DNA from: Crotophaga sulcirostris
Taxonomy: Eukaryota > Chordata > Aves > Cuculiformes > Crotophagidae
DNA: 64,000 nucleotides
Assembly (NCBI GenBank): GCA_013397455.1
Contig: VYZB01000055.1
Location: 1,065,308-1,129,307, forward strand
Reading direction: 5' to 3'
Shown here: positions 1 through 11,340 of the stretch, piece by piece
Position numbering within the stretch: position 1 is the stretch's first letter
How the letters are laid out: each line of letters opens with the position of its first letter
Program-made: the position numbers and the translations under genes
The notes under the pieces: generated by a model
Databases searched by the model: none
Told to the model about the DNA's origin: nothing
The model's input: the letters and a program-made list of their open reading frames with translations, nothing else

Positions 1-63
1 GGGCGGGACGGGCGTCCCCGGGCAGCGGGGCCGTTGCCGGGTTGGGGCGGGGGGCTCGGGGTT
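1..63. promoter_or_regulatory. CpG-rich edge, possible end of a CpG-island promoter
   Basis: About nine CpG dinucleotides fall in the first 63 bases, while the following kilobases are strongly CpG-depleted. In vertebrate genomes this usually marks a CpG-island promoter or first exon. Only the right edge is visible, so no TSS or start codon can be assigned. The exon candidate at 1156 begins inside a codon, so a coding exon must lie upstream, and this island is the natural place. It could also be a GC-rich repeat. Confidence 0.45.
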
Positions 64-84
64 TGACAGTCGAAATCGTGGGGT

Positions 85-125
85 GGTTTGTGTTTGGAGG
101 GACCTTAAAGCCCATTCAGTTCCAA
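85..125 (-). mobile_element. CR1 LINE 3'-end fragment
   Basis: The stretch contains the reverse-complemented CR1 3' signature (GGGACCTTAAAGCCCATTCA and following TTCCAA). Only about 40 bases remain, and the next CR1 piece starts shortly after, so it is a remnant broken by later insertions. Confidence 0.6.
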
Positions 126-166
126 GGCCAACTGTACGAGGTTGGACCAAGCCAAGTATCACACAC

Positions 167-299
167 ACAGTATCACAGTATAACCAGGTTGGAAGGGACC
201 TCTGAGATCATCAAGTCCAACCTATAAGCCAACACTAACACCATCTCATCACCTAAACCCTGGCACTGAGTGCCTCAGCCAGTCTTCCCTTAAGTGCCG
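167..299 (-). mobile_element. CR1 LINE 3'-end fragment
   Basis: A reverse-complemented CR1 3' end: GGTTGGAAGGGACCTCTGAG, ATCATCAAGTCCAACC, then the segment ending near CTCAGCCAGTCTTCCCTTAA. It is 5'-truncated and abuts the plus-strand CR1 that follows, giving a head-to-head arrangement. Confidence 0.85.
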
Positions 300-1033
300 G
301 GTCCTGCCCTTGGGTCGCCCCAACCCTGCGTTACAGCCTTGGGGCAGAGCGGCTGGGAAGCTGCCCTGGGGGGGCGGGGGGGGCAGGCCCTGGGGGTGTT
401 GGTCCACAGCGGCTGAACGTGGGCCAGCATGGGCCCAGAGGGGCAAGAAGGCCCCCAGCACCGTGGCTTGGCTCAGCCATGGTGTGGCCAGCAGGGGCAG
501 GGATGGGCTCGTCCCCCTGTGCTCAGGGCTGGGCAGGCCGCACCTCGAATCCTGGGGTCAGTTTGGGGCCCCTCAGTGCAGGAAGGACAGTGAGGGCTGG
601 AGAGTGCTGAGGAGGGCAATGGAGCTGGGGAAGGGCCTGGAGCTCAGGGCTTGTGGGAGCGGCTGAGGGACCTGGGGTTGCTTAGCCTTGACAAAAGGAC
701 GCTGAGGGAGGAGACCTCATCACCTTCTGCAGCTCCTGAAAGGAGGTTGTAGCAAGGTGGGGGTTGGTCTTTCCTGCCAAGTAACAAGACAAAAGGAAAT
801 GGCCTCAAGTTGCTCCAAGGGAGGTGTAGATGGGATATGAGGAAAAAATTCTTTACTGGAAGAGTGGGAAAGCATTGAAACTGGTTGCCCAGGGAAGTGG
901 TGGAGCCACCATTCCTGGAGGTGTTCAAAAAACGTGTAGACGTTTCAGGAAATGGTTTAGTAGGCACAGGGGTGTTGGGCGGGTGTTTGGACTTGATCTT
1001 AGAGGTCTTTTCCAACATTAATGATTCTGTCTT
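297..1033 (+). mobile_element. CR1 LINE, 5'-truncated, with decayed reverse transcriptase C-terminus
   Basis: The longest CR1 copy in the window, about 740 bp. The translated 5' half keeps the look of the CR1 ORF2 C-terminal region (the ASRGRDGLVPL and GRPHLES segments around 490-555), but frameshifts and stops break it. The 3' half carries the conserved blocks near 840-1030 (GTTGCCCAGGGAAGTGGTGG, ATTCCTGGAGGTGTTC, GAGGTCTTTTCCAAC) and ends in ATGATTCTGT, the octamer tail. It is a dead 5'-truncated insertion lying about 120 bases upstream of the first exon candidate. Confidence 0.9.
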
Positions 1034-1155
1034 CTTGCTGCTAGGTGAGAGGCCGATGGCGCTGGTGGCAGGGTCCTGGTGGGCTGTGTCCTTCTGGGGC
1101 CCATGAGGGATTGTGGTGGAGCGCGTTACCTGTTTCACTGCTGGTTTTCCAACAG

Positions 1156-1257
1156 AGCTTTGAAGGAGACAGAGGGGGCTTTACTTCACCTCCAAGCCAA
1201 ATACTTCAGAGAAAAAGACCATCCCTGCCACTTTCCTGAGCTGCAGGAAAAGCAGAG
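1156..1257 (+). CDS. Candidate internal coding exon (102 bp) of an unidentified gene
   Basis: A pyrimidine-rich acceptor (CTGCTGGTTTTCCAACAG) precedes this stretch and a near-consensus donor (AG|GTAAGG) follows it. The exon starts at codon position 3 and ends at position 2, is exactly 102 bp, and is open throughout. Its peptide is charged and probably helical; it includes ALKETEGALLHLQAKYF and ends with HPCHFPELQEKQ. The end phase matches the exon candidate at 15770-15843, which in turn matches 62975-63112. The CpG-rich window edge about 1.1 kb upstream fits a first exon just outside. A second acceptor AG two bases downstream would shift the start to 1158 and change the phase. I do not recognise the protein family. 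That it is an exon is inference from splice sites and phase, with no transcript evidence. Confidence 0.5.
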
Positions 1258-3857
1258 GTAAGGTGGGGTGAGCAGAGGTTATCGATGTGGTTGATAGGTG
1301 TTTTGGAATGTCTGATGTTTTGGGAACAGCTACAGTTCCTGGGATTGTGTTCGGGCACTGGGCAAATGGGAGTAGGGGAATAGGATTGATTTGGCACTGG
1401 GGAAGCAGAGTGAAATGTTGGGAAGGTGGCAGATCAGTATGGGAAAGGGAAAAGAACCTTAGGACCAAACAGAAAAGTTTTCTCGACTTTTGGAGATGAA
1501 TAAAACCAGTTTTCTCATATGCTAGGGGCAAGCAGAGAGAGATGAATCAAAAAACGGGACAAAACTACTATTTAACTGCTGTGTTTAATTGTGTCATCTG
1601 GGAAATCTGACTATAGCTGTTGATCTTGTGATTAAGTCTTACTAATGCTGCTGCTGTACTGGTTGCTGTTACTACCTCCATGGTTTGCATAGGTAGCATC
1701 TAAACACGAGTATGAATACTTATTCTAATACTCTTGAGAGCAGAGCTCTGCTGGTTTGGGAGTTTGGGTTTTTTTAGGCAAGATAGGAGGTGTGGCACAT
1801 GCAGTAAAAGTTTTGCTTGAATGTGAGTTAAGGCACAGCTTGAAAGCGAGGCTGTTTTAATTAATAGAGCTTTTGGGAACTAACTCTTCTCCTTCTTACA
1901 AATTAATGAAATTGTCTAGATTAAATCAATCCAAATGGAGTGAGACAGTGAGATAATGTGCTAGCCTTTCTATCTGAAAATCTCTTTGCTCTTTAGATTG
2001 ATGGCACCAGGCCAGTCTCTAATGGATGTATTTGTCTGCATTACAGAAGAGCTTCCTGCAGTCTGGATTTCTGCTTCAGAGAGGTTTAGGATTTGAAAGG
2101 TACATTTTTGTACCCCAGAATGAAAACGTGCTAGTAGAGCTATGCATAATACCTTTTTATATAGTAGTATGAATTTATTGTGTTTATAATAATCAGGCAT
2201 GTATGTTTTCAGTGACTACTTGGATGAAATCAAGTATGAAGTGTTGGTGGCTCAGCATGATCTCTGCTTTTGAGGAGGGGCTAAGGAGGTGTTTAAATTC
2301 ATCTTCATACCTTTCTGGTTCTAGACTTCATAATAGAAAGCAAGCATGCTGTGCATTGGACAGCAAACAGCATATAGTGGGGCTGAAGCTCAAACTAGGC
2401 TTCTCCCAAGTTTAATGAGACCACAAGGCGGTCAAAAGTGCATGTTGTCAGTGAAATGAGACGTGTTTTCCAAACACATCATGTTTTCCTTAAATGTTTC
2501 TATCCCACTGTTAGTGTTATAATCCAACCTTTCCTCTGTAAATAAACATATGAATGTTCTGCCATACGGTATCTGCGAGTGTTAGCATATAAGGAGTTAT
2601 TGAAATCAGATAAAATGCTCTCAGATATGATCTGTCAGATCTCAGCCAATTTCACTGAAGTATGCAAGTCAGCAGGACCACAAATTTAATTGTTCATGTG
2701 GTAGTGGAAGCTTGAAGCCAAGAGATTTAAGGATAAACTTCTGGGTTTATGCTATATTGCAGTAATGACTGCAGGAGTCTGAACATGGTATAAACAGACA
2801 TAAAACTGGATTTTGCCCCAAAACATTGAAAAAAAAAATTGAGTGGTCCAGCTGCTATAAATTGGGTACCTCAACCATTTGTCTGTGCACTTGCAGAGAG
2901 GAACATTTAGTAACCAGAATCTGGATCTATCTCTGGTCTTGACCCTACTAAGTGATAGTGAGTAATTTTCCAATCCGCTCCGGCTGCATTGTTTGTTTTC
3001 TAATGCATAATAAGATTTCTTTGGTGCTTATATCTTTGGATTTAGTCTTATAATCTGTTAATCCCTAAAATGTCATCAGATAATCTGTTTAATCATAAGC
3101 AAAAGCTGATCTCAATAGTCAGTACGCGTTATGCAAAATAGTTAAGGCATACTACTGCTATACAATATAGAAACTTCCTGATCTCTCTTTTGCATTATTC
3201 CACAATTAAAAGTAGGGTTTTGTCAGAGTTTCAACTCGTATATCTTTCTTTTGAGGCATAATTGAAATCTTTCATGGAGTCTGATATTAAATTTTGACAC
3301 TGTAAAGTGTCTTTAATTTTGAAGCAAGTGTCTAAAATATTGATGATGTGAGGTACTTGGTAGTGCCTTGATGATTAATTTTAAATTATTGACAGCACAA
3401 TTATCTATAAAGGCCCAAATACTGGTGTCACAATGCTCTCCAGTGTTCACCGTCCATACAGTTACATGACAAAAGTTCAGTGATGTTCTTCATAGTTTTG
3501 TTATAGCAGGAGGAAGGTGACAGGAACTCCTAGGAGCATCCTTCGTGGCTTCTCGGTTGGATCCTGCTTTCACCAGCAGAGGGCCCAGATATCCTGGTTC
3601 CGTGTGTAGGACATGAAGCAGCAAGGTTCAGAGAGAATCCGTCCTGTCTTTTTCTTCGGGAAAAAGAAAACCTTATGCGTTCTGTGCAGAATGAATTAGT
3701 GTACCAACTAGCAGTGTTACCTCTGGGATTCACTGCTGCGTGTTACTTGGCTTGTGAAAGCTTTGGTTGCTCCACAGGACAGCCCGTCACCCTAGCAGTT
3801 CACTTCTGTTTGGTTCTCAAATGATATGATTTTTTTTTTTTTTTGCATCTCTTAAAC
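1258..3857. other. Unique AT-rich DNA, probable intron
   Basis: No repeat, exon pair or RNA gene recognised. Short open frames here (for example 2203-2415 on +) have no splice-site or composition support. Poly-T at 3830-3844 directly precedes the next CR1. Confidence 0.5.
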
Positions 3858-4130
3858 TAGAGGGCACGGACTTAAACTTCGTCAGGGGAGGTTTAGACTT
3901 GATGTTAGGAAGAAGTTCTTCACTGAAAGGGTGATTGGCCACTGGAATGCGCTGCCCAGGGAGGTGGTGGAGTCACCGACCCTGGATGTGTTTAAGGGAA
4001 GATTGGATGAGGCACTCAGTGCCATGGTTTAGGTGATGGGATGGTGTTAGTGTTGGGTTATAGGTTGAACTTGATGATCTCAGAGGTCTCTTCCAACCTG
4101 GTTATACTATGATATTGTGAAACTGTGATT
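3858..4130 (+). mobile_element. CR1 LINE 3' fragment
   Basis: Contains the CR1 blocks GAGGTTTAGACTTGATGTTA, GGAAGAAGTTCTTCACTGAA, CTGCCCAGGGAGGTGGTGGA and GATGATCTCAGAGGTCTCTT, followed by a degenerate octamer tail (ATACTATGATATTGTGAAAC). 5'-truncated, with no coding capacity. Confidence 0.92.
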
Positions 4131-6067
4131 TGAAGCTACAAGACTGGTTTGAGCTTATGAAAACGTTGACTTACTCTCGTTGCTATCCCATCCCGCAGGA
4201 TATTTGCATCTTTGCAACAACTGTGAATTTAGGAAGGGTCTTGTATTCAAAGACTGGGCCTTCCTGACAACTAACTGAATTCTTTGTGGTTCCCAAAGAG
4301 GAGAGAGCAACCATGAGCATCACCATTGCATTATTTCACTGATAGGTGAGGGCAAAGGGAGCCATCTGAACACTCCCAGTTAGAATTAAATGCTCAGGAG
4401 CTATGCTCTGAGCCAAACCACATTTCCAGAAAAAGTCTGTACAATTTGATTCTTTGTAATTCTTTCTGAGTCATCAGCCCTGTAGAAGGCAGTGTCTGGA
4501 TGAAGCCTTTAAGGAACTGAGCTGGAGGCACTGCTGACAAGTCTGTAGTAGACCCAGGGTCATCCAGAAATGTTTCTGTTACTCAACCCTCTTCTCTTGC
4601 CTCAGGCTACATTGGACTGGTTTGACATTCTGTGCGACATGCTGACGTAAGCAGACTTGTGTTTGTAATATGCCTAATAATAAAGGAACCTGTTCCTGAT
4701 TAGATCTTGGAGTGGTGCCGTAATGCACTGTCCTTGATTCCTACCTGGCAGCTCCTGTGCCAAGTGAATTCTTTCCATCCTTTTAGTTTTCCATTTTGAT
4801 GTTCAAAACCTGTTACTCCCAGTCTCTGGGTTACCTGGGAATTCCCACGTGGTGTCATATTGAGCTGTTATTTGTACCTGGAGTGCTTGACTGCTGCAAT
4901 CAGCCACGTGCAGTCTGCATTTCCTTCTCCCTCTCCAACAGTAACAACTGGGCATCAGAAACCGAATTGTCATATTTGGCATGTACGGCACACATCAAAA
5001 TTCTGTGTTCAGACGTAGAAATTTTGTCATAGCATTAATCAGTTTCCCTGAGCTGTTGCAAAACAATTCATCCCAGTGCTAAATCACAGCCCGCAGAGGG
5101 CAGCCTGACCTCGTGTTTCACTCCAGCAACGTGCTCAGATGGAGCATTCGGCCATCTGCTGGCATCTCTGTCTTAACAGTGTGACTTGCTGTGGAATAAA
5201 CAACTGAACGCTGCGGAGATGTAGCGTCAGCCCTAAACTCAAACAGATTCAAAAGTGGACCAAAAAAAAGAAAATCGCTTCACTAAATTAAACCTTCTAG
5301 TATTTTTGTTTTTCTTTAAAACATATTGAAAGAGAAAAATTTCATGAGAAAACTCAGCTAGACCTGAGCTTTATTGGTAGATGTCAATAGGCAAGAGAAA
5401 AATATCCAGAATATGTGCAACTGAATGTACCAGACAAGACTAACAGGAGAAAAAAAGTGGTTTTTTCCACATCTCTTCAAGAATCGTTCAAGATTCCAGT
5501 TACTGTTACCATGACTGTAAGACTTTGGCTGTTTGGCCCATGTTTTTTTCCCGTGTCCTGCGTCTGTGTGAAACAGCCGTCACAGTTCCAAGGAGATTTT
5601 GTATAAGGTTGTGTCTACAGGCAGACACGCGCCTTAGCCGTAAAACTGAGCAGCGCTGGGCTCAGGACTAGGGGTGGTTATCTTGACTTCATAGGACAGG
5701 GAACAAGGCATTCAGTCTCCCTGAAAAAGAGCCAGTACTTTGTGTCTCTCAAATCAAGTTGTGCCTGCCAGCTCATTAAGGAATGATCTTGATATGCTCT
5801 GAAGGGAGGCTTGCCCGCTTCTGTACTTCTCAGCCAGAGGGCCCTGCAATACAGCATTCAGAATAAAAAATAAGGACAAAGAAAACTGTGTTTGAGGAAT
5901 TCAGACAGCCTCAGCAATGTGTGAATTCCAGGAGTACAGGAAGAAACCTAAGTGTCTCTTATGATCAGATGTCAAATTACCCGCTGATGTACTTTCATAC
6001 TGATTTAGATAATTAATTTCTTTGGTCCCAGACTTTTTACCCTGTGTAAGCACATCTGTTCACAGCA
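4131..6067. other. Unique DNA, probable intron
   Basis: No repeat or convincing gene seen. A small acceptor/donor pair frames an open 47-bp stretch at 4299-4345, but the peptide is uninformative and its end phase does not match the 15770 exon start; listed as rejected. Confidence 0.5.
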
Positions 6068-6217
6068 GAATGCATAGGCTCCTGGAGGTGTTTAGAAGAT
6101 GGGTAGATGTTGTACTTGGGGACATGGTCTGGTGATGGACTTAGCAGGGCTGGATCCATGGTTGGACTTGGTGATCTTAAAGGTTTTTTCCAACCGAAAC
6201 CATTCTGTGATTCTAAG
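6068..6217 (+). mobile_element. CR1 LINE 3'-end fragment
   Basis: CTCCTGGAGGTGTTTAGAAG, then GGTTGGACTTGGTGATCTTA and TTTTTCCAACCGAAACCATT, ending in CTGTGATTCTA. This is the terminal 150 bp of a CR1 copy. Confidence 0.9.
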
Positions 6218-7059
6218 ATGGCTCAGTGTGTCTGGCATTAACTCCAAAAGCTACTGAAAAGCAAAGGGAGAGATTCTCACTCACACTGCTGTGCAGATCA
6301 TGTCTGGGGCAGTGTATTGGCTGTAAGAGTTCAGTAATGATCCATATTTTCACATTTCATACTTGCAGGTTAGCTGGACATTATAATTCTTTTAAGAGTT
6401 TTCTGTTTGCTTGATGAAAGGAAAACTGAATTTTCTTGTATATATTCACACAGTGGCTAAGTGACAGCATGGTATGCTGTGCAGAGAATATAATCCAATA
6501 TTTAGGATACTTCTTTTCAAAGACTCAGGTTCTATTCTTTGTTCTGCCATAGATTTTCTCAGTGACCTTGGACAGCATACTTAGCTCCTCAAGGGCATTT
6601 AGGCATCTGAAAATACCAACAGGGGATTTGAAAACACCTGTTGCTTGCTAAAATATATTAATCTGTTTGGGTATCTCTAAATAATTCCCAAGGTGCTTGT
6701 TTGCATCTCTTAAAGCCCAAATACCTTTAGAAAATTTTTGACATTAGTGGATCTTATTCTGCTACCTGAGTTAGAAGCCTAGGCTGTCTGTACAGTCAGT
6801 AGGAAAATGTAGGAGGTAGGATCCTGCTTCCCAGTTGACTAATTCAGATGCCTCAGGTAGATGCCTGAAATATCACAATGTCAATCACTGCTCCTTAATG
6901 GACTTATAAAGTAGTCAGGAAATGGCTCAGTCAATCAAACTGCTCAACAGCTCGCTACTGCTCAAAAGGATCATCTTTTCCTTCTAATGGTTTCTCCTCA
7001 CCCCTTCCTGGCTGCACAGTTCTGCACTTGCCTTCTGTCAGCTCCAGTGTTTATGACAG
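6218..7059. other. Unique DNA, probable intron
   Basis: AT-rich, no repeat or gene recognised. Confidence 0.5.
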
Positions 7060-7482
7060 GATCACAGAATTATAGAATGGTTGGAAGGGACCGTAAGATC
7101 ATCCAATTCCACCCCCCTGCCATGGGCAGGGACACCTCCCACTGGATCAGAGTGCTCCAAGCCCCATCCAGTCTGGCCTTGAACACCTCCAGGGATGGGG
7201 CAGCCATGACTTCTCTGGGAAACCTGGACCAGGGCCTCACCATCTTCACAAGAAAATATTTCTTCCTAAAATCTAATCTAAATCTCCCCCTTTGCAGTTT
7301 AAAACCATTCTCCCTTGTCCTATCCCTGCACTCTGTGATCAGGAGCCCCTCCCCAGCTTTCCTGCAGCCCCTTTCAATACTGGGAGGCTGCTCTGAGATC
7401 TCCCTGGAGCCTTCTCTTCTCTGGGCTAAACAAGCCAAATGCTCTCAGCTTTTCCTCATTACAGGAGGTGCTGCAGTCCTGG
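7060..7482 (-). mobile_element. CR1 LINE, 5'-truncated
   Basis: Reverse-complemented CR1: begins with the tail (ATCACAGAATTATAGAATGG), then CTGCCATGGGCAGGGACACC and CACCTCCAGGGATGGGGCAG, and extends to CTCAGCTTTTCCTC near 7460. Read on the minus strand it keeps an open stretch from 7438 to 7070 resembling the ORF2 C-terminus, ending as CR1 does (PREVMAAPSLEVFKARLDGA). About 420 bp. Confidence 0.93.
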
Positions 7483-9802
7483 GCCTTTGGTTTCTTTCTC
7501 TGTTCTACTGTATCCTTATCTGGCAGGAAGCTAACTCTGTGCAAGAAAGTGAGAAATTATTTTCTAATTTATGAGCTAAAGTAGTTCCTTGAGGGTCAGA
7601 CCAGAGATGATGGCACTGCAGTGAGCGGAGCAGAAGCAGAGAGGTTGGAGTAAGAGAAGAGGGAGCACACAAGGGCAACCCATGACCTTGCAGGAGGAGC
7701 AGGGGACTCTTGGATTGGCTTGTCCATCTTATCTGACTCAACATCTCTTATCTAAGTAGCTGAGGTCTTCCTCCATCAAATAGTAATATTGGTGTCTGAG
7801 TTCTCTGTACCTCCCTTTTCCACCCTCTTCAGCTCCTTTCCACATTCCCAGGATATTGACAGGATCTGAGACAGCAACTGCAGAGGCTGATTCAGCTGCA
7901 CGCATGCAGATGGCCTCACTGGTGCTTGTGGCTGATGAACACGTCCCCTCCAGAACTGCTAACTGTGGAGTTCCCACTGCAGCTCGTCTCCTTTGTTTTC
8001 ATTTCTCTTACTCTAATATTTGTGCCTTTTGCTGCAGAACTTGGAGGGATGTAGAACTCTTTCTGGATTGTACCTTTTGATCAACTTGAATTGAAATTTT
8101 CCATATCTAAATCTGAAGATTCTTGGAGGGGGCTTGATGGATAGACAGAAAAATAGAACTCTGTCAGCCTTAATTACTCCAGAAACCCAGCTAAAAAGCT
8201 CTTTTTAATAAATAACTGCTGCATCTGATTCATTTTACCATTCTGTAACATTTGTTGTCTTCCTTAGAAACTTTACCCAGTAAACGGAATAAACTCTTTG
8301 TGTTCTATAGAAACCCAAGTTACAAGTGCCTTTCCCTTCCTACTTCCTAACAGTATAAAGAAAGGAAATTCTTAATTAAAAAGCTAATTTCTGCATGTTC
8401 CTGAACCTTCTTTTTAAAGCCATACTTAATAGTATCACACAGGAGAACCCTTGATAGTGCTAGTTAGAAACTCACTGAAGGAAGTGTGTAGGAAATGACT
8501 CAATTAAAAATACAAAATGCTGTCATACTGCATTGACTGAGGAAACCGTGGCTTTTTTTGGATGAGAAGGAAACCATGACTCGTTTGCATGTGGAAAACT
8601 TTCCTAATTTCACAAGAGAAGACAGGGAAATAAACTGTTTTCAGCTGGATGCCAGGTCACCAACTAAGGAAAATGCTATAGGAGTTGGGGAGGAGAAGAA
8701 CTTGAGATTGATTTCATTGCTGCTGCAGAATTCAGGCACATTTGCAATGGGCAAGAAAACAAAATGACATAATGAGTACAACTGAACTGAAGTGTGGGAG
8801 ACACTGGTGTAATCCATGGCAAATGGAGCGGGATATGACTGCAAGTCATTGCTGTGTGCAAGCATGAACACAATATCAGAGGAACAGATGTGCTGATTCA
8901 TTTTGTGTGTGTGTGTACCACCTGAGGAGAAGGCAGGTGTGTGCTGCCCTTTCTGCTTCCATGCTTTCTTACCCATACGCACTCCCTGCTTGGTGTGATG
9001 GGATGGTGAGCGGCACAGCGGCACGGCCGGAGGGTTGGCCTCATAGAGCACATACCCTTGGCTGCTCTTTCCAACATCAGTGACAATGTATGATGCACCT
9101 GCATCCATTTCTGCTCTGTGGACACACCGTGATGCAATCTTTACCACCTCTCTTAGATACGAAGATCTTGGCAATTGTTTTGGGTTTTTGTTGTTTTTTT
9201 TGATGGAAATACTGTGTGGGCTTCTTGCTAGTGTGAAGATTTATTGTGTGTGGCAGAGCGGAGTGGAGGAGGGTGATTCAGTCTCTCTTGTCATTTACTT
9301 TGCATGCTGGCTCCTCACCGAACGTCACAGACTGCTCTTTCTGTTCCTTAGCTCACAGTTGCCCATTCTGAAATTGATAAGAGGCTGCTCTCATGTTGTA
9401 ATTTCACTATTCTGATGTGGTATTCTAACCTGTAATTCCTGACAAACTGGATTGTTGTTCTGCTTAACTCTGGCCAGCATCTAATAAACTGGTGACACAG
9501 GGCTTTTCCCTTTAGTGTGGCTGGGGAGGATTTGGCTCTGTTAGATTGGAGGCCAGGGGAGGGGTGTCCCCTCGATACTGATCCTGTTCCTCAGCACTTT
9601 GCAGCTGGGTGCTCTCTGCTCTTATTGAGGTGCTGGGAGGCACCCGAGTCCTCTTTTCTGTATGCTAATGCCACGATTGTTTTGCAGGCAACACTGCTGT
9701 AATTTTTAGGTTTAAATGCTGTTTACATACAGATCTGCAGGTGTGGAGTTGCTGTGCTCGGCTGCTGTTGGGCAGGTGGATTTTGGGTTGTGGCACAGAC
9801 CT
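7483..9802. other. Unique DNA, probable intron, with a short TG run
   Basis: No repeat family recognised apart from a TG dinucleotide run near 8904-8917. A minus-strand exon-like segment (8973-9115) is listed separately. The last 100 bases before the octamer array carry no CR1 body. Confidence 0.5.
8973..9115 (-). CDS. Weak candidate coding exon, minus strand
   Basis: This segment lies inside the longest non-repeat minus-strand open frame here (9174-8641, 177 codons). On the minus strand it ends at a strong donor (TATGG|GTAAGAAAG) and could start at a CACAG acceptor, though the upstream stretch is not pyrimidine-rich. It is more CpG-rich than its surroundings (around 9010-9035). It begins at codon position 3 and ends at position 1; the peptide includes AEMDAGASYIVTDVGK and QGYVLYEANPPAVPL. 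I do not recognise it. The weak acceptor makes chance a real alternative. Confidence 0.22.
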
Positions 9803-10765
9803 CTGATTCTATGATTCTCTGATTCTGTGATTCTGTGAATCTGTGGTTCTGGGATTATGTGAATCTGGGATTTTGGTATTCTGTGGTTCTGGGATTATGT
9901 GAATCTGGGATTTTGGGATTCTGGGATTATGTGAATCTGGGATTTTGGTATTCTATGGTTCTGGGATTCTGGGATTATGTGAATCTGGGATTTTGGTATT
10001 CTGTGGTTCTGGGATTCTGGGATTATGTGAATCTGGGATTTTGGTATTCTGTGGTTCTGGGATTCTGGGATTATGTGGTTCTGGGATTCTGTGGTTCTGG
10101 GATTTTGGGATTCTGTGGTTCTGGGATTCTGGGATTCTGTGAATCTGGGATTTTGGTATTCTGTGATTCTGTGATTCTGGGATTATGTGAATCTGGGATT
10201 TTGGTATTCTGTGATTCTACAATTCTGTGATTCTACAATTCTGTGATTCTACGATTCTGCGATTCTATGATTCTGAGATTCTATGAATCTGTGTTTCTAT
10301 GATTCTATGAATCTGTGATTATGGGATTCTATGATTCTGGGATTTTGGCATTCTGTGATTCTATGAATCTGATTCTGTGAATCTGTGGTTCTGGGATTCT
10401 GGGATTATGTGAATCTGGGATTTTGGTATTCTGTGGTTCTGGGATTATGTGAATCTGGGATTTTGGTATTCTGTAATTCTGTGAATCTGTGATTCTACGA
10501 TTCTGCGATTCTATGATTCTGAGATTCTGTGAATCTGTGATTCTGGGTTTCTATGATTCTGGGATTTTGGCATTCTGTGATTCTATGAATCTGTGATTCT
10601 GTGAATCTGATTTTATGTTTCTATGATTCTTTGAACCTGTGATCCTGGGATTCTATGATTCTGGGATTCTATGTTTCTGTGTCTCGAGGATTCTATGATT
10701 CTGTGAATCTGGGATTCAATGATTCTGGAATTCTGGGATTTTCTGATTCTGTGATCTCTGAAGCT
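9803..10765 (+). repeat. CR1-tail-like octamer array, higher-order structured
   Basis: About 960 bp of degenerate 8-bp units of the GATTCTGT / GATTCTGG / GATTATGT / GAATCTGG type. The unit matches the 3' terminal octamer of CR1, normally present in one to a few copies. Higher-order units are visible: 40-bp copies starting at 9839 and 9879, and 48-bp copies (one extra octamer) starting at 9951, 9999 and 10047. A longer block around 10146-10375 is repeated at about 10400-10610, offset 220-250 bp. No CR1 body is attached on the left. Open frames here (for example 9835-10230) arise only because the unit seldom makes stops. Confidence 0.9.
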
Positions 10766-10884
10766 GTGACTCTGCTGCGCGGTGCTGGCCCTCCCCTGGC
10801 ACAACCCGAGGCCCTATCGCAGAGCACACGCAGCGGTTTCACAGGAGGACGCGCCTTCCCCGCACCCAGAGCCGCCTTCCCCGC
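10766..10884. other. CpG-rich segment with the start of a 21-bp repeat, cut by a gap
   Basis: About eleven CpGs in 119 bases, against a CpG-poor background. The 12-mer CGCCTTCCCCGC occurs at 10852-10863 and again at 10873-10884, a 21-bp period running straight into the gap. It may be a GC-rich minisatellite or a small CpG island. Confidence 0.6.
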
Positions 10885-11340
10885 NNNNNNNNNNNNNNNN
10901 NNNNNNNNNNNNNNNNNNNNNNNNNNNNNNNNNNNNNNNNNNNNNNNNNNNNNNNNNNNNNNNNNNNNNNNNNNNNNNNNNNNNNNNNNNNNNNNNNNNN
11001 NNNNNNNNNNNNNNNNNNNNNNNNNNNNNNNNNNNNNNNNNNNNNNNNNNNNNNNNNNNNNNNNNNNNNNNNNNNNNNNNNNNNNNNNNNNNNNNNNNNN
11101 NNNNNNNNNNNNNNNNNNNNNNNNNNNNNNNNNNNNNNNNNNNNNNNNNNNNNNNNNNNNNNNNNNNNNNNNNNNNNNNNNNNNNNNNNNNNNNNNNNNN
11201 NNNNNNNNNNNNNNNNNNNNNNNNNNNNNNNNNNNNNNNNNNNNNNNNNNNNNNNNNNNNNNNNNNNNNNNNNNNNNNNNNNNNNNNNNNNNNNNNNNNN
11301 NNNNNNNNNNNNNNNNNNNNNNNNNNNNNNNNNNNNNNNN
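10885..11340. other. Assembly gap (456 N)
   Basis: Run of N between two different tandem arrays. The written length may not be the true one, since such arrays commonly collapse or break in assembly. Confidence 0.99.

Noticed and set aside
4299..4345. 47-bp open stretch between CCCAAAG and GTGAGGGC
   Set aside because: Start phase fits the first exon but the end phase does not fit the 15770 exon, and the peptide is uninformative.
7070..7574. Apparent proteins of 122 (minus) and 195 (plus) codons
   Set aside because: Both are readings of one CR1 copy; the minus frame is the decayed ORF2 end and the plus frame its antisense.
9835..10230. 131-codon open frame with a repeated ILGLCESGIL-like peptide
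   Set aside because: It is a translation of the octamer array; all three frames are open because the unit rarely makes stops, and 8 is not a multiple of 3.
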